Assembly (NCBI GenBank): GCA_946478655.1
Contig: CAMLDG010000048.1
Location: 1 to 5,148 of the forward strand
Origin: an uncultured Nitrosotalea sp.
GTDB taxonomy: Archaea > Thermoproteota > Nitrososphaeria > Nitrososphaerales > Nitrosopumilaceae
DNA length: 5,148 nucleotides
Reading direction: 5' to 3'
The position numbers and the translations under genes were made by a program. Positions 1 through 4,910 of the stretch are shown here, piece after piece. Positions within the stretch are counted from its first letter, which is position 1. Every line of letters begins with the position of its first letter. The notes beneath the pieces are model-generated. The model saw only the letters and a list, made by a program, of their open reading frames with translations, was not told the DNA's origin and did not search any database.

Positions 1-1080
1 GCTTCCAATAAGGGCAACAGAAATGGTATCAAGATACTTGTTTTGTTTTACATCTTCTGCAAGTGCAGATATTGGTCTTGCAAGGTCTGGGGTGTGCGGG
101 CCTGCAATATATGGCTCCAGTGTAGATAGATCAATCTCTATTACTTTATCAAAATATTTTTCGGGATTTTGTTCAACTTCAGGATCTGCCACAAGAATAT
201 CTTTGTGTTTGTTTGCAAGCTCTGCAATTTGTTCGCGATTAGTTGACTTGAGATAAATTTCCATCCTATCATCATATGGAAATACAGAGCATGTTGCACC
301 AATTTCTGCACCCATGTTTGTTATGGTGGCTTTGCCAGTACAGCTGATCGACTTTGCACCAGGTCCAAAGTACTCCACTATGGCATTTGTTCCACCGGAT
401 ACGGTAAGCTTCCATGCTACGTACAATATGATGTCTTTTGGAGCAACCCAGCCGTTTAGCTCTCCTTTTAGATGTATACCAATTCTTTTAGGATACAAGA
501 GTTCCCATGGAAATCCTGCCATCACCTCAGTTGCATCCAGTCCTCCCACTCCAACAGCAAGCATACCTAGACCACCTGCATTTGGAGTATGAGAGTCAGT
601 TCCAATCATCAATCCACCAGGAAAAGCATAATGTTCCAATACAACCTGATGAATAATTCCTGCACCAGGCTTCCAGAATCCTATCCCATATTTTCGCGAG
701 GATGATTCTAGAAATTTGTAGACCTCACTGTTTTCATCTAGTGCAACTTTGATATCTACATCTCCACTAACTTTGGCGCGAATAAGATGATCACAGTGAA
801 CAGTTGTTGGAAGTGTACTTCGTTTGAGACCTGATTGCATGAATTGTAAAATCACCATTTGTCCTGTGACATCTTGTAGTGCAACTCTATCTGGTCTAAG
901 AAATGAATAGCTTTTTCCTGGTTCTAGATCTTTTGCACTTTCTATATCATCGAGATGACCAACGAGGATCTTTTCAGTCAGAGTAAGTGGCCTGTTTACT
1001 AGTTTTCTATATTTTGAAATGTTTTCTTCAATTTTTTTATAAACCTTTGAAACTAGTTCTGGAGTTGTCTCTATTTCCAT
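1..1080 (-). CDS. acn: Aconitate hydratase, mitochondrial type (N-terminal 360 residues, cut by window edge)
   Basis: Aconitase interconverts citrate and isocitrate through cis-aconitate in the cytoplasm, using a [4Fe-4S] cluster. The reading frame starts at an ATG at 1080 and stays open to base 1. Conserved stretches are collinear with pig mitochondrial aconitase at an offset of three: Gln69 (pig Gln72), VHCDH with Asp97 and His98 (pig 100/101), GTDSHTPN with Asp162, Ser163 and His164 (pig 165-167), and Glu259 in GAEIGAT (pig 262). The last codons read ALIGS, so the next residue should be the first cluster cysteine of the family's IGSCTNS motif. All three cluster cysteines and the C-terminal swivel domain lie outside the window. 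The family is usually about 750 residues long, so roughly half is present. It stands 67 nt downstream of pdxT on the same strand, but a TATA-like box in that gap suggests its own promoter. No Shine-Dalgarno sequence is visible, consistent with a leaderless or short-leader mRNA. The family call is firm. Confidence 0.97.
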   Translation of the reverse strand, partial: MEIETTPELVSKVYKKIEENISKYRKLVNRPLTLTEKILVGHLDDIESAKDLEPGKSYSFLRPDRVALQDVTGQMVILQFMQSGLKRSTLPTTVHCDHLIRAKVSGDVDIKVALDENSEVYKFLESSSRKYGIGFWKPGAGIIHQVVLEHYAFPGGLMIGTDSHTPNAGGLGMLAVGVGGLDATEVMAGFPWELLYPKRIGIHLKGELNGWVAPKDIILYVAWKLTVSGGTNAIVEYFGPGAKSISCTGKATITNMGAEIGATCSVFPYDDRMEIYLKSTNREQIAELANKHKDILVADPEVEQNPEKYFDKVIEIDLSTLEPYIAGPHTPDLARPISALAEDVKQNKYLDTISVALIGS

Positions 1081-1109
1081 TACAATAACAGTATACAATC
1101 AATTTGAAT

Positions 1110-1120
1110 TTAATATAAAC
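1110..1120 (-). promoter_or_regulatory. Candidate archaeal TATA box for aconitase
   Basis: On the minus strand the pdxT-aconitase gap contains GTTTATATTA, close to the archaeal TATA consensus. Its centre lies about 35 nt upstream of the aconitase ATG. With the usual ~26-nt spacing from TATA to start site, transcription would begin only a few bases before the ATG, which fits the absence of a ribosome binding site. Inferred from sequence and spacing only. Confidence 0.45.
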
Positions 1121-1147
1121 GGTATTCCAGTAATTCAATCAGGAGAT

Positions 1148-1765
1148 CTAGTTTTTCTTTCTAATCATGCTTACAAAGTATTTGTGAAGTGAAATATCCC
1201 CTGTAAGCTCAGGATGAAATGAAGTACCTAGGATGTTGCCTTGTTTTACTGCAATTATCTTTTCATTAAACTTGGACAACACTTCTACATCCTTACCTGT
1301 TTCTATGATTGAAGGTGCACGGATGAACACTCCTGGAAACTTTGAAATGCCAATCTTATCCATCGAGATTTCAGATTCAAACGAGTCTTTTTGTCTTCCA
1401 AAGGCATTTCGTTCTATTTTCACATCAAGAAAGTCTAACAATGGTTGATCCATTTCACCAACTACTCTATCTTTTGCCTTTTTTGAGAGCAAAATCATAC
1501 CAGCACATATTCCAAATACAGGCATTCCACTTGCAATCTTTTCTTTAATTTTCTTTAACGAACCATTGACCAGAGAGAGTGTGCCTATCACAGTGCTTTC
1601 CCCACCAGGTATTACTAGCCCATCAAGATCAGCGATTTGTTCAGGAGTTTTAACCTCAGTTACAATACCTTCCATACCTAGGTCTTCAATTGCCATCTTT
1701 GTTGCAAGTATGTTTTCTGCAACATCGCCTTGAACTGCTAAAATTCCTATGTTAATTCCGCTCAT
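1148..1765 (-). CDS. pdxT: PLP synthase glutaminase subunit PdxT
   Basis: PdxT is the glutaminase half of the DXP-independent pyridoxal 5'-phosphate synthase. It hydrolyses glutamine and passes ammonia to PdxS. The 205-residue protein has the full set of class I glutamine amidotransferase features of this family: an N-terminal GILAVQGD strand, GGES at 54-57, the nucleophile Cys87 in GICAGM, the [12 protein letters not shown] segment at 119-130, and the His184/Glu186 pair in SFHPEL completing the triad. Its length is normal for PdxT. The ATG overlaps the pdxS stop codon as ATGA (1762-1765), and only a weak GGTAG-like stretch precedes it, so translation is probably coupled to pdxS. The gene ends in TAG, and no clear terminator hairpin or T-run follows before the aconitase promoter. 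Assignment is firm. Confidence 0.97.
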   Translation of the reverse strand: MSGINIGILAVQGDVAENILATKMAIEDLGMEGIVTEVKTPEQIADLDGLVIPGGESTVIGTLSLVNGSLKKIKEKIASGMPVFGICAGMILLSKKAKDRVVGEMDQPLLDFLDVKIERNAFGRQKDSFESEISMDKIGISKFPGVFIRAPSIIETGKDVEVLSKFNEKIIAVKQGNILGTSFHPELTGDISLHKYFVSMIRKKN

Positions 1766-2730
1766 GCTGTGCTACCACGTTCTTGCATTCTAAGTTCAAG
1801 ATTCTTCGTATCCAATCCTAACATTGATTGTCTTTCATCAATCATTTTTTGTGCTTCTTTTACCTTGTCTGGATCTTCCCAGAATGTTGTTGCTAAAACT
1901 ATTGCTTGTGCTCTTTCTTTTGCATCATCAGCCTTGAATATTCCAGATCCAACAAACACTCCATCACAACCCAGAGTCATCAAGTATGCAGCATCTGCAG
2001 GAGTTGAGATTCCACCCGCTGCAAAGTTGACAACTGGTAATCTACCCAAACTTGCAGTCTGTTCCACGACAGAGTATGAGACTTTCAACTCTCTTGCAAC
2101 ACTTATCAAGTCTTGTTCATCGCCTGCATCATAAATTGATTTTATGCGTCGTAGTTCGGTGTTTACATTTTTAATATGAATAACTGCTTCAGCAACATTA
2201 CCAGTTCCTGGTTCTCCCTTTGTTCGAATCATTGCTGCACCCTCTTCTATTCTCCTGAGAGCTTCACCAAGATTTCGTGCACCATTTACAAATGGACTAG
2301 TGAAATCCCATTTCCAAATGTGTCTATTTTCATCAGCAGGCGTTAAAACTTCAGATTCATCAATCATGTCCACATTTGTTTCTTGTAAAACCATTGCCTC
2401 GTATACATGACCTATTCTGCATTTTGCCATAACTGGAATTGTTACAGAATCCATAATCTCTTGAATAATTCTAATACTTGCAGTTCTTGCAACACCACCA
2501 GCTTTTCTTACATCAGATGGAAGTTTATCCAAAACCATTACTGCAACTGCACCAGCATCTTCTGCAATTTGAGCTTGCTCAACAGTTGTAACATCCATCA
2601 CAACTCCATTTTTGAGCATGTGAGCAAAACCACGTTTTAGTGTAGAAGTACCTCGAGTAGTACCAAATGATCCTATCTTTTCCTTTACTACCCCTTTAGT
2701 ATCGCCCAAATCGCCAGAAAGCGGAATCAT
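1762..2730 (-). CDS. pdxS: PLP synthase subunit PdxS (long form, 322 aa)
   Basis: PdxS is the (beta/alpha)8-barrel synthase that builds pyridoxal 5'-phosphate from ribose 5-phosphate, glyceraldehyde 3-phosphate and ammonia supplied by PdxT. In the family it forms dodecamers decorated with PdxT. The catalytic residues are all present: Asp46 in GVVMDV, Lys103 in [10 protein letters not shown] (the Schiff-base lysine) and Lys171 in [11 protein letters not shown]. Each sits exactly 22 positions later than its B. subtilis counterpart (24, 81, 149), so the core is collinear and the protein carries a 22-residue N-terminal extension. The barrel phosphate-binding segments [13 protein letters not shown] and GVFVGSGIF are also intact. 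The ATG at 2730 is the only plausible start, because the next Met (38) would remove the first strand. No Shine-Dalgarno sequence is seen, and a TATA-like stretch about 26 nt upstream fits a leaderless mRNA. The gene overlaps pdxT by 4 nt. Confidence 0.97.
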   Translation of the reverse strand: MIPLSGDLGDTKGVVKEKIGSFGTTRGTSTLKRGFAHMLKNGVVMDVTTVEQAQIAEDAGAVAVMVLDKLPSDVRKAGGVARTASIRIIQEIMDSVTIPVMAKCRIGHVYEAMVLQETNVDMIDESEVLTPADENRHIWKWDFTSPFVNGARNLGEALRRIEEGAAMIRTKGEPGTGNVAEAVIHIKNVNTELRRIKSIYDAGDEQDLISVARELKVSYSVVEQTASLGRLPVVNFAAGGISTPADAAYLMTLGCDGVFVGSGIFKADDAKERAQAIVLATTFWEDPDKVKEAQKMIDERQSMLGLDTKNLELRMQERGSTA

Positions 2731-2749
2731 GAGATTTGATCGAGTCTTA

Positions 2750-2763
2750 CGCTATTTATTTTA
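2750..2763 (-). promoter_or_regulatory. pdxS: Candidate TATA box of pdxS-pdxT
   Basis: On the minus strand the A/T-rich stretch TAAAATAAATAG is centred about 26-28 nt before the pdxS ATG, the normal TATA distance for a transcript beginning at the start codon itself. It overlaps the stop codon of the upstream gene. If it is used, pdxST has its own promoter. If not, the 25-nt gap means pdxST is read through from the upstream gene. Weak, sequence-only evidence. Confidence 0.3.
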
Positions 2764-3289
2764 TTATTTCTGCAATTACAGCGTCCAAGCTGTCTTGGAC
2801 CTGGCCTATCAACGGAGGAATGAATTCCTGAGTAGAATTTTGGTCAGGCCACTGGACATTAATGGATTTATCGTTTAGTGTAACTTGTAATCCATATTTG
2901 TCATACTCGTCTAGATCACTTTTTACGGGATAAGTTGTTGTTGGAATTTGCATAAATCCCGTCTCTTTTATCAGTGCAGTCAGTCTTTTGACCTCATCTT
3001 TTGACAGCTGATATTTTTTATCAGGCTCAGAATAACCGTTCTTTGTGAGACTGTAGGTAGTTTGACCATCGTTTGATATTGTCAAAACTTCGGTTGTGTC
3101 AGCGCCAATGCTCTGTGTAAGGCCAAATGATATTTTTTTGAGGTGTTGTTTGCTATATTCTATCGAAATAACATCATCAGCATTAACTGCAACATTTGGG
3201 ATTTCAGGTCGAAGAAGTGTTGGTACCACAATGAAAAGAGCAGCAAGCACCGGAATTGCCCCCAATAGTATGATTATAGGTCTAACCAA
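2756..3289 (-). CDS. Membrane-anchored protein of unknown function, 177 aa
   Basis: I do not recognise a named family. Residues 4-26 form one strongly hydrophobic segment (IIILLGAIPVLAALFIVVP) preceded by a single Arg, which suggests an N-terminal membrane anchor with the rest outside the cell. No lipobox cysteine and no Cys residues at all are seen. The soluble part (about 35-177) looks like alternating strands: a segment around 66-82 ending in DGQTTYSLT, a helix at 95-112 (LSKDEVKRLTALIKETGF), an acidic stretch at 124-130, and a strand pair at 133-148. That arrangement resembles small secreted beta-domain proteins, but this is only an impression. The start is a TTG at 3289: an in-frame TAA lies six bases upstream, and GGGGAG stands 6 nt before the TTG as a Shine-Dalgarno match. 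The gene ends 25 nt before pdxS on the same strand. Confidence 0.75.
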   Translation of the reverse strand: MVRPIIILLGAIPVLAALFIVVPTLLRPEIPNVAVNADDVISIEYSKQHLKKISFGLTQSIGADTTEVLTISNDGQTTYSLTKNGYSEPDKKYQLSKDEVKRLTALIKETGFMQIPTTTYPVKSDLDEYDKYGLQVTLNDKSINVQWPDQNSTQEFIPPLIGQVQDSLDAVIAEIIK

Positions 3290-3290
3290 G

Positions 3291-3300
3291 TTTTACTCCC
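3291..3300 (-). promoter_or_regulatory. Shine-Dalgarno site fixing a TTG start
   Basis: On the minus strand GGGGAG lies 6 nt before the TTG at 3289. It is complementary to the CUCC-type 3' end of archaeal 16S rRNA. Together with the TAA located between the site and the TTG, in frame, it makes this TTG the most likely start, since no ATG or GTG alternative exists before the membrane segment. Confidence 0.65.
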
Positions 3301-3428
3301 CAAGTTGTTAGAGTCTGATTTAGGCACGTAATTGATCAAGATGTAGAAATCATGACATGCAATTTTCTTGCAACAATCCAACGCTCAAAAAGAGTTATGA
3401 TGGTACCAATAAATCTTCAGAAGTCAAG

Positions 3429-3440
3429 TAAATTAAAATT
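3429..3440 (+). promoter_or_regulatory. Candidate TATA box for tRNA-Trp
   Basis: TAAATTAAAATT is centred about 30 nt before the first base of the tRNA, the distance expected for an archaeal TATA box driving a tRNA with a few bases of 5' leader. A second A/T stretch (TTTATG, 3449-3454) is too close to the tRNA to serve. Inferred from spacing and composition only. Confidence 0.4.
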
Positions 3441-3493
3441 CAAGTGCATTTATGTTCATTACGTGGGGTCGTAGCCTAGCCTGGTATGGCGAC

Positions 3494-3519
3494 AGTTTAG
3501 ATCACATGATCACCGCTAA
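3494..3519 (+). other. trnW: tRNA-Trp intron 1 (26 nt, position 28/29)
   Basis: This non-canonical intron splits the 5' strand of the anticodon stem. A bulge-helix-bulge can be drawn around it: GGCG (3488-3491) pairs with CGCT (3514-3517) as the 4-bp central helix with one G-U. The 3-nt bulge AC|A follows on the 5' side and AA|G on the 3' side, both cut after the second base. Inside, GATC (3500-3503) pairs with GATC (3508-3511) around an ACAT loop, with a short GT/AC pair below. The outer exon helix is poor, so this is the relaxed form seen in archaeal non-canonical introns. The expected processing enzyme is the archaeal tRNA splicing endonuclease. Confidence 0.7.
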
Positions 3520-3528
3520 GGGCTCCAG

Positions 3529-3582
3529 TGGTTTCACAAGCTTCACTGACGCAAGGATGATGTACAGTTTGGAGCTGTAGTG
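3529..3582 (+). other. trnW: tRNA-Trp intron 2 (54 nt, canonical position 37/38)
   Basis: The intron lies directly 3' of G37, the usual archaeal tRNA intron site. The outer helix is the anticodon stem itself. The 4-bp central helix would be CTCC (3523-3526) with GTAG (3577-3580), three pairs plus one C-T mismatch at anticodon base C34. Bulges AG|T and TG|A have the expected three bases each. The inner helix GGTTTCA (3530-3536) pairs with TGGAGCT (3570-3576), including three G-U pairs. An internal hairpin, TACAG-TTTGGAG-CTGTA at 3563-3579, mimics an anticodon arm and competes with this fold. CTGA (3546-3549) and ATGATG (3557-3562) resemble box D' and C' motifs, but no complete C/D guide RNA is evident. 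Confidence 0.75.
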
Positions 3583-3621
3583 ACCCGTGTGTCGCCGGTT
3601 CAATTCCGGTCGGCCCCACCA

Positions 3622-3734
3622 TCCGATCTCTCTCCACTAGATAACAGTTATAAGGAAAAAGGCACCTAGTACTTCTGCTAGGGGAGATAGGGTTTGAGTT
3701 TTACAATATCAAAAATACATCGAGGTAGACTGAA
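3622..3734 (+). other. Leader region between tRNA-Trp and the 210-aa gene
   Basis: These 113 bases hold a TATA-like GTTATAAGG (3647-3655) that could start a transcript with a leader of about 55 nt. Further on is a short inverted repeat, CCTAG (3665-3669) and CTAGG (3678-3682) around an 8-nt loop, and finally the ribosome binding site GAGGT. No T-run follows the tRNA, so no terminator is called. Promoter assignment is tentative. Confidence 0.4.
3722..3726 (+). promoter_or_regulatory. Shine-Dalgarno site deciding the TTG start at 3735
   Basis: GAGGT stands 8 nt before TTG 3735 and matches the anti-Shine-Dalgarno end of archaeal 16S rRNA. An in-frame TAG at 3726-3728 excludes any earlier start, so the TTG is the only initiation codon that fits both. 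Confidence 0.7.
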
Positions 3735-4367
3735 TTGAGCAGAGGCAATTTCCCAACATTTGGAGCCTCTAAAACTGGAACTTTTGTTTCCACTCTGAAA
3801 AATTATAACCTGCCTCCTTTCATTTTAGAAAAAATTGCTGCAGACTGTAAATCAGATCTGGTCAGAAAAGGCAGAATTGAAGAACGTCTGCAAAGCATGA
3901 ATGATTCTGCTCTTGAACTTTTACACAAGGTTTTTGTTGATTGTCACGAAGATTCCTCCGGCGTATACGCCAACTATCGATTTTTTGCATACATCTCAAG
4001 CATGTTCCACAAGTGTGAAATTTTGTTAAACGAAAAAATCCCAGGTCATTCTGGCAAAGTCTACAAGGTACCAATCGCAGTCAAAAATAATGGAATGTAC
4101 ATTGCAGTTGGTTTTAACAAATCTTCAGGTGGTCCAACAACAAAAAGAGAGGCCATCAAGTTTTATGAAATGGTTGACGATATCAAGAAAGGAGAGCATG
4201 GAAATCAACTCTCCGAAGGAGTTTTCGGATCTTCAGTAGGATTTGATGGAGAGGCACTTGTTACATTAGAAAAACTAAGTACAACTCGAAAGAAAGATCC
4301 ACAAAATAAGATAGATTTCAAGACAGCTAGTTTTCAAGACAGAATATATTCTGTCACAAAGTGCTAG
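3735..4367 (+). CDS. Conserved-looking protein of unknown function, 210 aa
   Basis: I do not recognise this family. The protein is soluble and basic, with no signal peptide or membrane segment. A helical N-terminal half (about 27-100) includes LEKIAADCKSDLVRKGRIEE and SALELLHKVFVDCHEDS, followed by the aromatic stretch YRFFAYISSMFHK at 81-93. A likely beta-strand pair follows at 108-126 (VYKVPIAV and GMYIAVGF), separated by KNNG, then a glycine-rich SSGGPTTKREA turn leading into helix 138-152. A charged C-terminus ends in Cys210. Four cysteines (38, 70, 94, 210) show no paired zinc-ribbon spacing. The VPIAVKNNGMYIAVGF core loosely recalls nuclease-like alpha/beta folds, but no catalytic motif can be named. 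Start is TTG with GAGGT upstream. Its stop codon overlaps the convergent small zinc-ribbon gene by 4 nt. It shares base composition with its archaeal neighbours, so it looks native. Confidence 0.8.
   Translation: MSRGNFPTFGASKTGTFVSTLKNYNLPPFILEKIAADCKSDLVRKGRIEERLQSMNDSALELLHKVFVDCHEDSSGVYANYRFFAYISSMFHKCEILLNEKIPGHSGKVYKVPIAVKNNGMYIAVGFNKSSGGPTTKREAIKFYEMVDDIKKGEHGNQLSEGVFGSSVGFDGEALVTLEKLSTTRKKDPQNKIDFKTASFQDRIYSVTKC
4338..4355. repeat. Perfect 18-nt palindrome at the convergent gene ends
   Basis: GACAGAATATATTCTGTC reads the same on both strands. It sits in the last codons of the 210-aa gene and 8 nt beyond the stop codon of the convergent small gene. It could fold as a hairpin in either transcript or bind a dimeric protein. 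The T-run TTCTTTTT (4371-4378) lies 15 nt past it on the plus strand, and the minus-strand side lacks a T-run, so it is not a standard terminator. Confidence 0.9.
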
Positions 4368-4480
4368 TGCTTCTTTTTAGCAGGGCAGAATTTTAAGTGG
4401 ACTTGTTTTTCAACAGTCAACGTAGTTTCATTTTCATGAAATAGTTTCTTACCACAATCTGGACAAATAAATTCTGGCAT
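4364..4480 (-). CDS. Small putative zinc-binding protein, 38 aa
   Basis: An ATG at 4480 opens a 38-residue frame ending in TAG. Residues 6-9 are CPDC, followed by GKKLF, and residues 28-32 are HLKFC. Together Cys6, Cys9, His28 and Cys32 give a plausible C2HC zinc site in a one-finger protein. The C-terminus is strongly basic (AKKKH), compatible with nucleic acid binding. A good ribosome binding site, GGAG, stands 7 nt before the ATG, and a TATA-like TATTTTTAA lies about 40-50 nt upstream, so the expression signals are better than chance. Its last four bases overlap the stop codon of the convergent 210-aa gene. Function is unknown. Proteins of this size and make-up are common in Nitrososphaerota, as far as general knowledge goes. 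The main doubt is its shortness. Confidence 0.55.
   Translation of the reverse strand: MPEFICPDCGKKLFHENETTLTVEKQVHLKFCPAKKKH
4371..4378 (+). terminator. Candidate T-run terminator of the 210-aa gene
   Basis: TTCTTTTT begins 4 nt after the plus-strand stop codon. Archaeal transcription commonly ends at T-runs without a required hairpin. It lies inside the antisense small gene, so termination here would limit convergent transcription. Modest evidence. Confidence 0.4.
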
Positions 4481-4520
4481 AAAAAAACTCCAAACCACTT
4501 ACTTATAGTCTTTTAGGACA

Positions 4521-4531
4521 TTAAAAATATC
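4521..4531 (-). promoter_or_regulatory. Candidate TATA box of the small zinc-binding gene
   Basis: On the minus strand ATATTTTTAA is centred about 45 nt before the ATG at 4480. A start site 26 nt downstream (near 4500) would leave a ~20-nt leader containing the GGAG ribosome binding site. It sits in the 67-nt gap after the upstream minus-strand gene. Sequence-only inference. Confidence 0.35.
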
Positions 4532-4547
4532 AAAATGTATCATACTA

Positions 4548-4904
4548 CTATAACTGTAAACTGGAAGTATCTATAGTTGCAAACAGAGCATCTTTGTCTG
4601 TTTGTTTGTTATTAGCATCATAGTGTTCATAGGGTAATGATGCAAAGAGATGCTTGTCCCATATATTATGGACTAGTTCCTTGTAATTTTTGTATCCAGC
4701 TTGTCTTAGAAATTCATGAGCAAGTTCATGTGAGACCTTTGGGCAATTAGTTTCCATTAGAAATTTCAAGTCATCTTTTTGTGGACTCTTGCTCCACAAA
4801 ACCATGCCAAAGTTATCTGCAAAATATCCTTCACAAGTACAATCAGTCCAAATAGGTCTAAAGTATGTCAGATAGAAATGAAAGATATCCCTTCCCCTAT
4901 CCAA
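4548..4904 (-). CDS. Protein with an HExxH motif, N-terminus lost at the junction
   Basis: The frame ends in TAG at 4548-4550 and runs back to about 4904, where A+T-rich archaeal DNA meets G+C-rich DNA. The apparent TTG start at 4904 lies at that break, so the true N-terminus is probably missing. About 112 residues from DIFHFYLTYF onward look authentic. Features are an aromatic opening (FHFYLTYFRPIW), a DCTCEGYF segment with CxC, a conserved-looking GMVLW, and SHELAHEFLRQAG holding the HExxH pattern (counting from the TTG, His59, Glu60, His63). HExxH is the zinc motif of many metallopeptidases, and Asn54-Cys55 and His79 lie nearby. A third ligand cannot be assigned, and the motif also occurs by chance. 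I do not recognise the family, so peptidase activity is only a possibility. The small zinc-binding gene follows 67 nt downstream on the same strand. Confidence 0.6.
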   Translation of the reverse strand: MDRGRDIFHFYLTYFRPIWTDCTCEGYFADNFGMVLWSKSPQKDDLKFLMETNCPKVSHELAHEFLRQAGYKNYKELVHNIWDKHLFASLPYEHYDANNKQTDKDALFATIDTSSLQL

Positions 4905-4910
4905 TCTCGG
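4892..4910. other. Composition break, probable chimeric junction
   Basis: Left of about 4900 the sequence is A+T-rich like the rest of the window. Right of about 4907 it turns abruptly to roughly two-thirds G+C by eye. The archaeal-looking frame on the minus strand and the bacterial-looking frame on the plus strand both lose their N-terminal sides at this point, in head-to-head orientation. Neither has a start codon with a ribosome binding site there. No transposon end, tRNA or attachment-site duplication is visible. A join made during DNA amplification or assembly explains this better than gene transfer. Confidence 0.7.

Larger units (their letters stand above)
3290..3464. other. Divergent intergenic region between the membrane protein gene and tRNA-Trp
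   Basis: These 175 bases separate two divergently transcribed genes and should hold both promoters. I see the ribosome binding site of the minus-strand gene at one end and an A/T-rich candidate TATA box for the tRNA near 3429-3440. No convincing TATA box for the minus-strand gene, no open frame of useful length and no repeat were found. Confidence 0.6.
3465..3621 (+). tRNA. trnW: tRNA-Trp(CCA) with two introns
   Basis: The gene decodes UGG. Three exons (3465-3493, 3520-3528, 3583-3621) join into a 77-nt tRNA with an encoded CCA. The acceptor stem GGGGTCG/CGGCCCC pairs fully with one G-U. The D arm is GCCT-AGCCTGGTA-TGGC with a T-T mismatch at its inner end. The anticodon arm is ACGGG-CTCCAGA-CCCGT with five perfect pairs and anticodon CCA at 3525-3527. 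The variable loop is GTGTC, and the T arm is GCCGG-TTCAATT-CCGGT. The discriminator is A, as usual for Trp. Neither intron can be left in: unspliced, the bases after the D arm give an impossible anticodon loop, and the perfect anticodon stem forms only after both removals. Intron 1 falls within the anticodon stem (28/29) and intron 2 at the canonical 37/38 site. Exon boundaries are inferred by folding by hand. Confidence 0.85.

Noticed and set aside
1233..2640. Plus-strand open frames opposite pdxT and pdxS
   Set aside because: They are antisense to strongly conserved enzymes, lack start signals and encode low-complexity shadow peptides.
3400..3474. A 25-codon plus-strand frame starting ATGATGGTACC
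   Set aside because: It runs into the tRNA, has no ribosome binding site and no recognisable protein features.
3465..3621. Reading the tRNA as class II (Leu TAG, or Pro TGG with a 14-nt variable region)
   Set aside because: Leu or Pro readings leave an unpaired or oversized variable region, A instead of G at position 37 for Pro, and no bulge-helix-bulge at the needed joins. The Trp solution pairs every arm.
3664..3683. CCTAG/CTAGG hairpin as the tRNA terminator
   Set aside because: The stem has only 5 bp, no T-run follows and it is over 40 nt past the tRNA.
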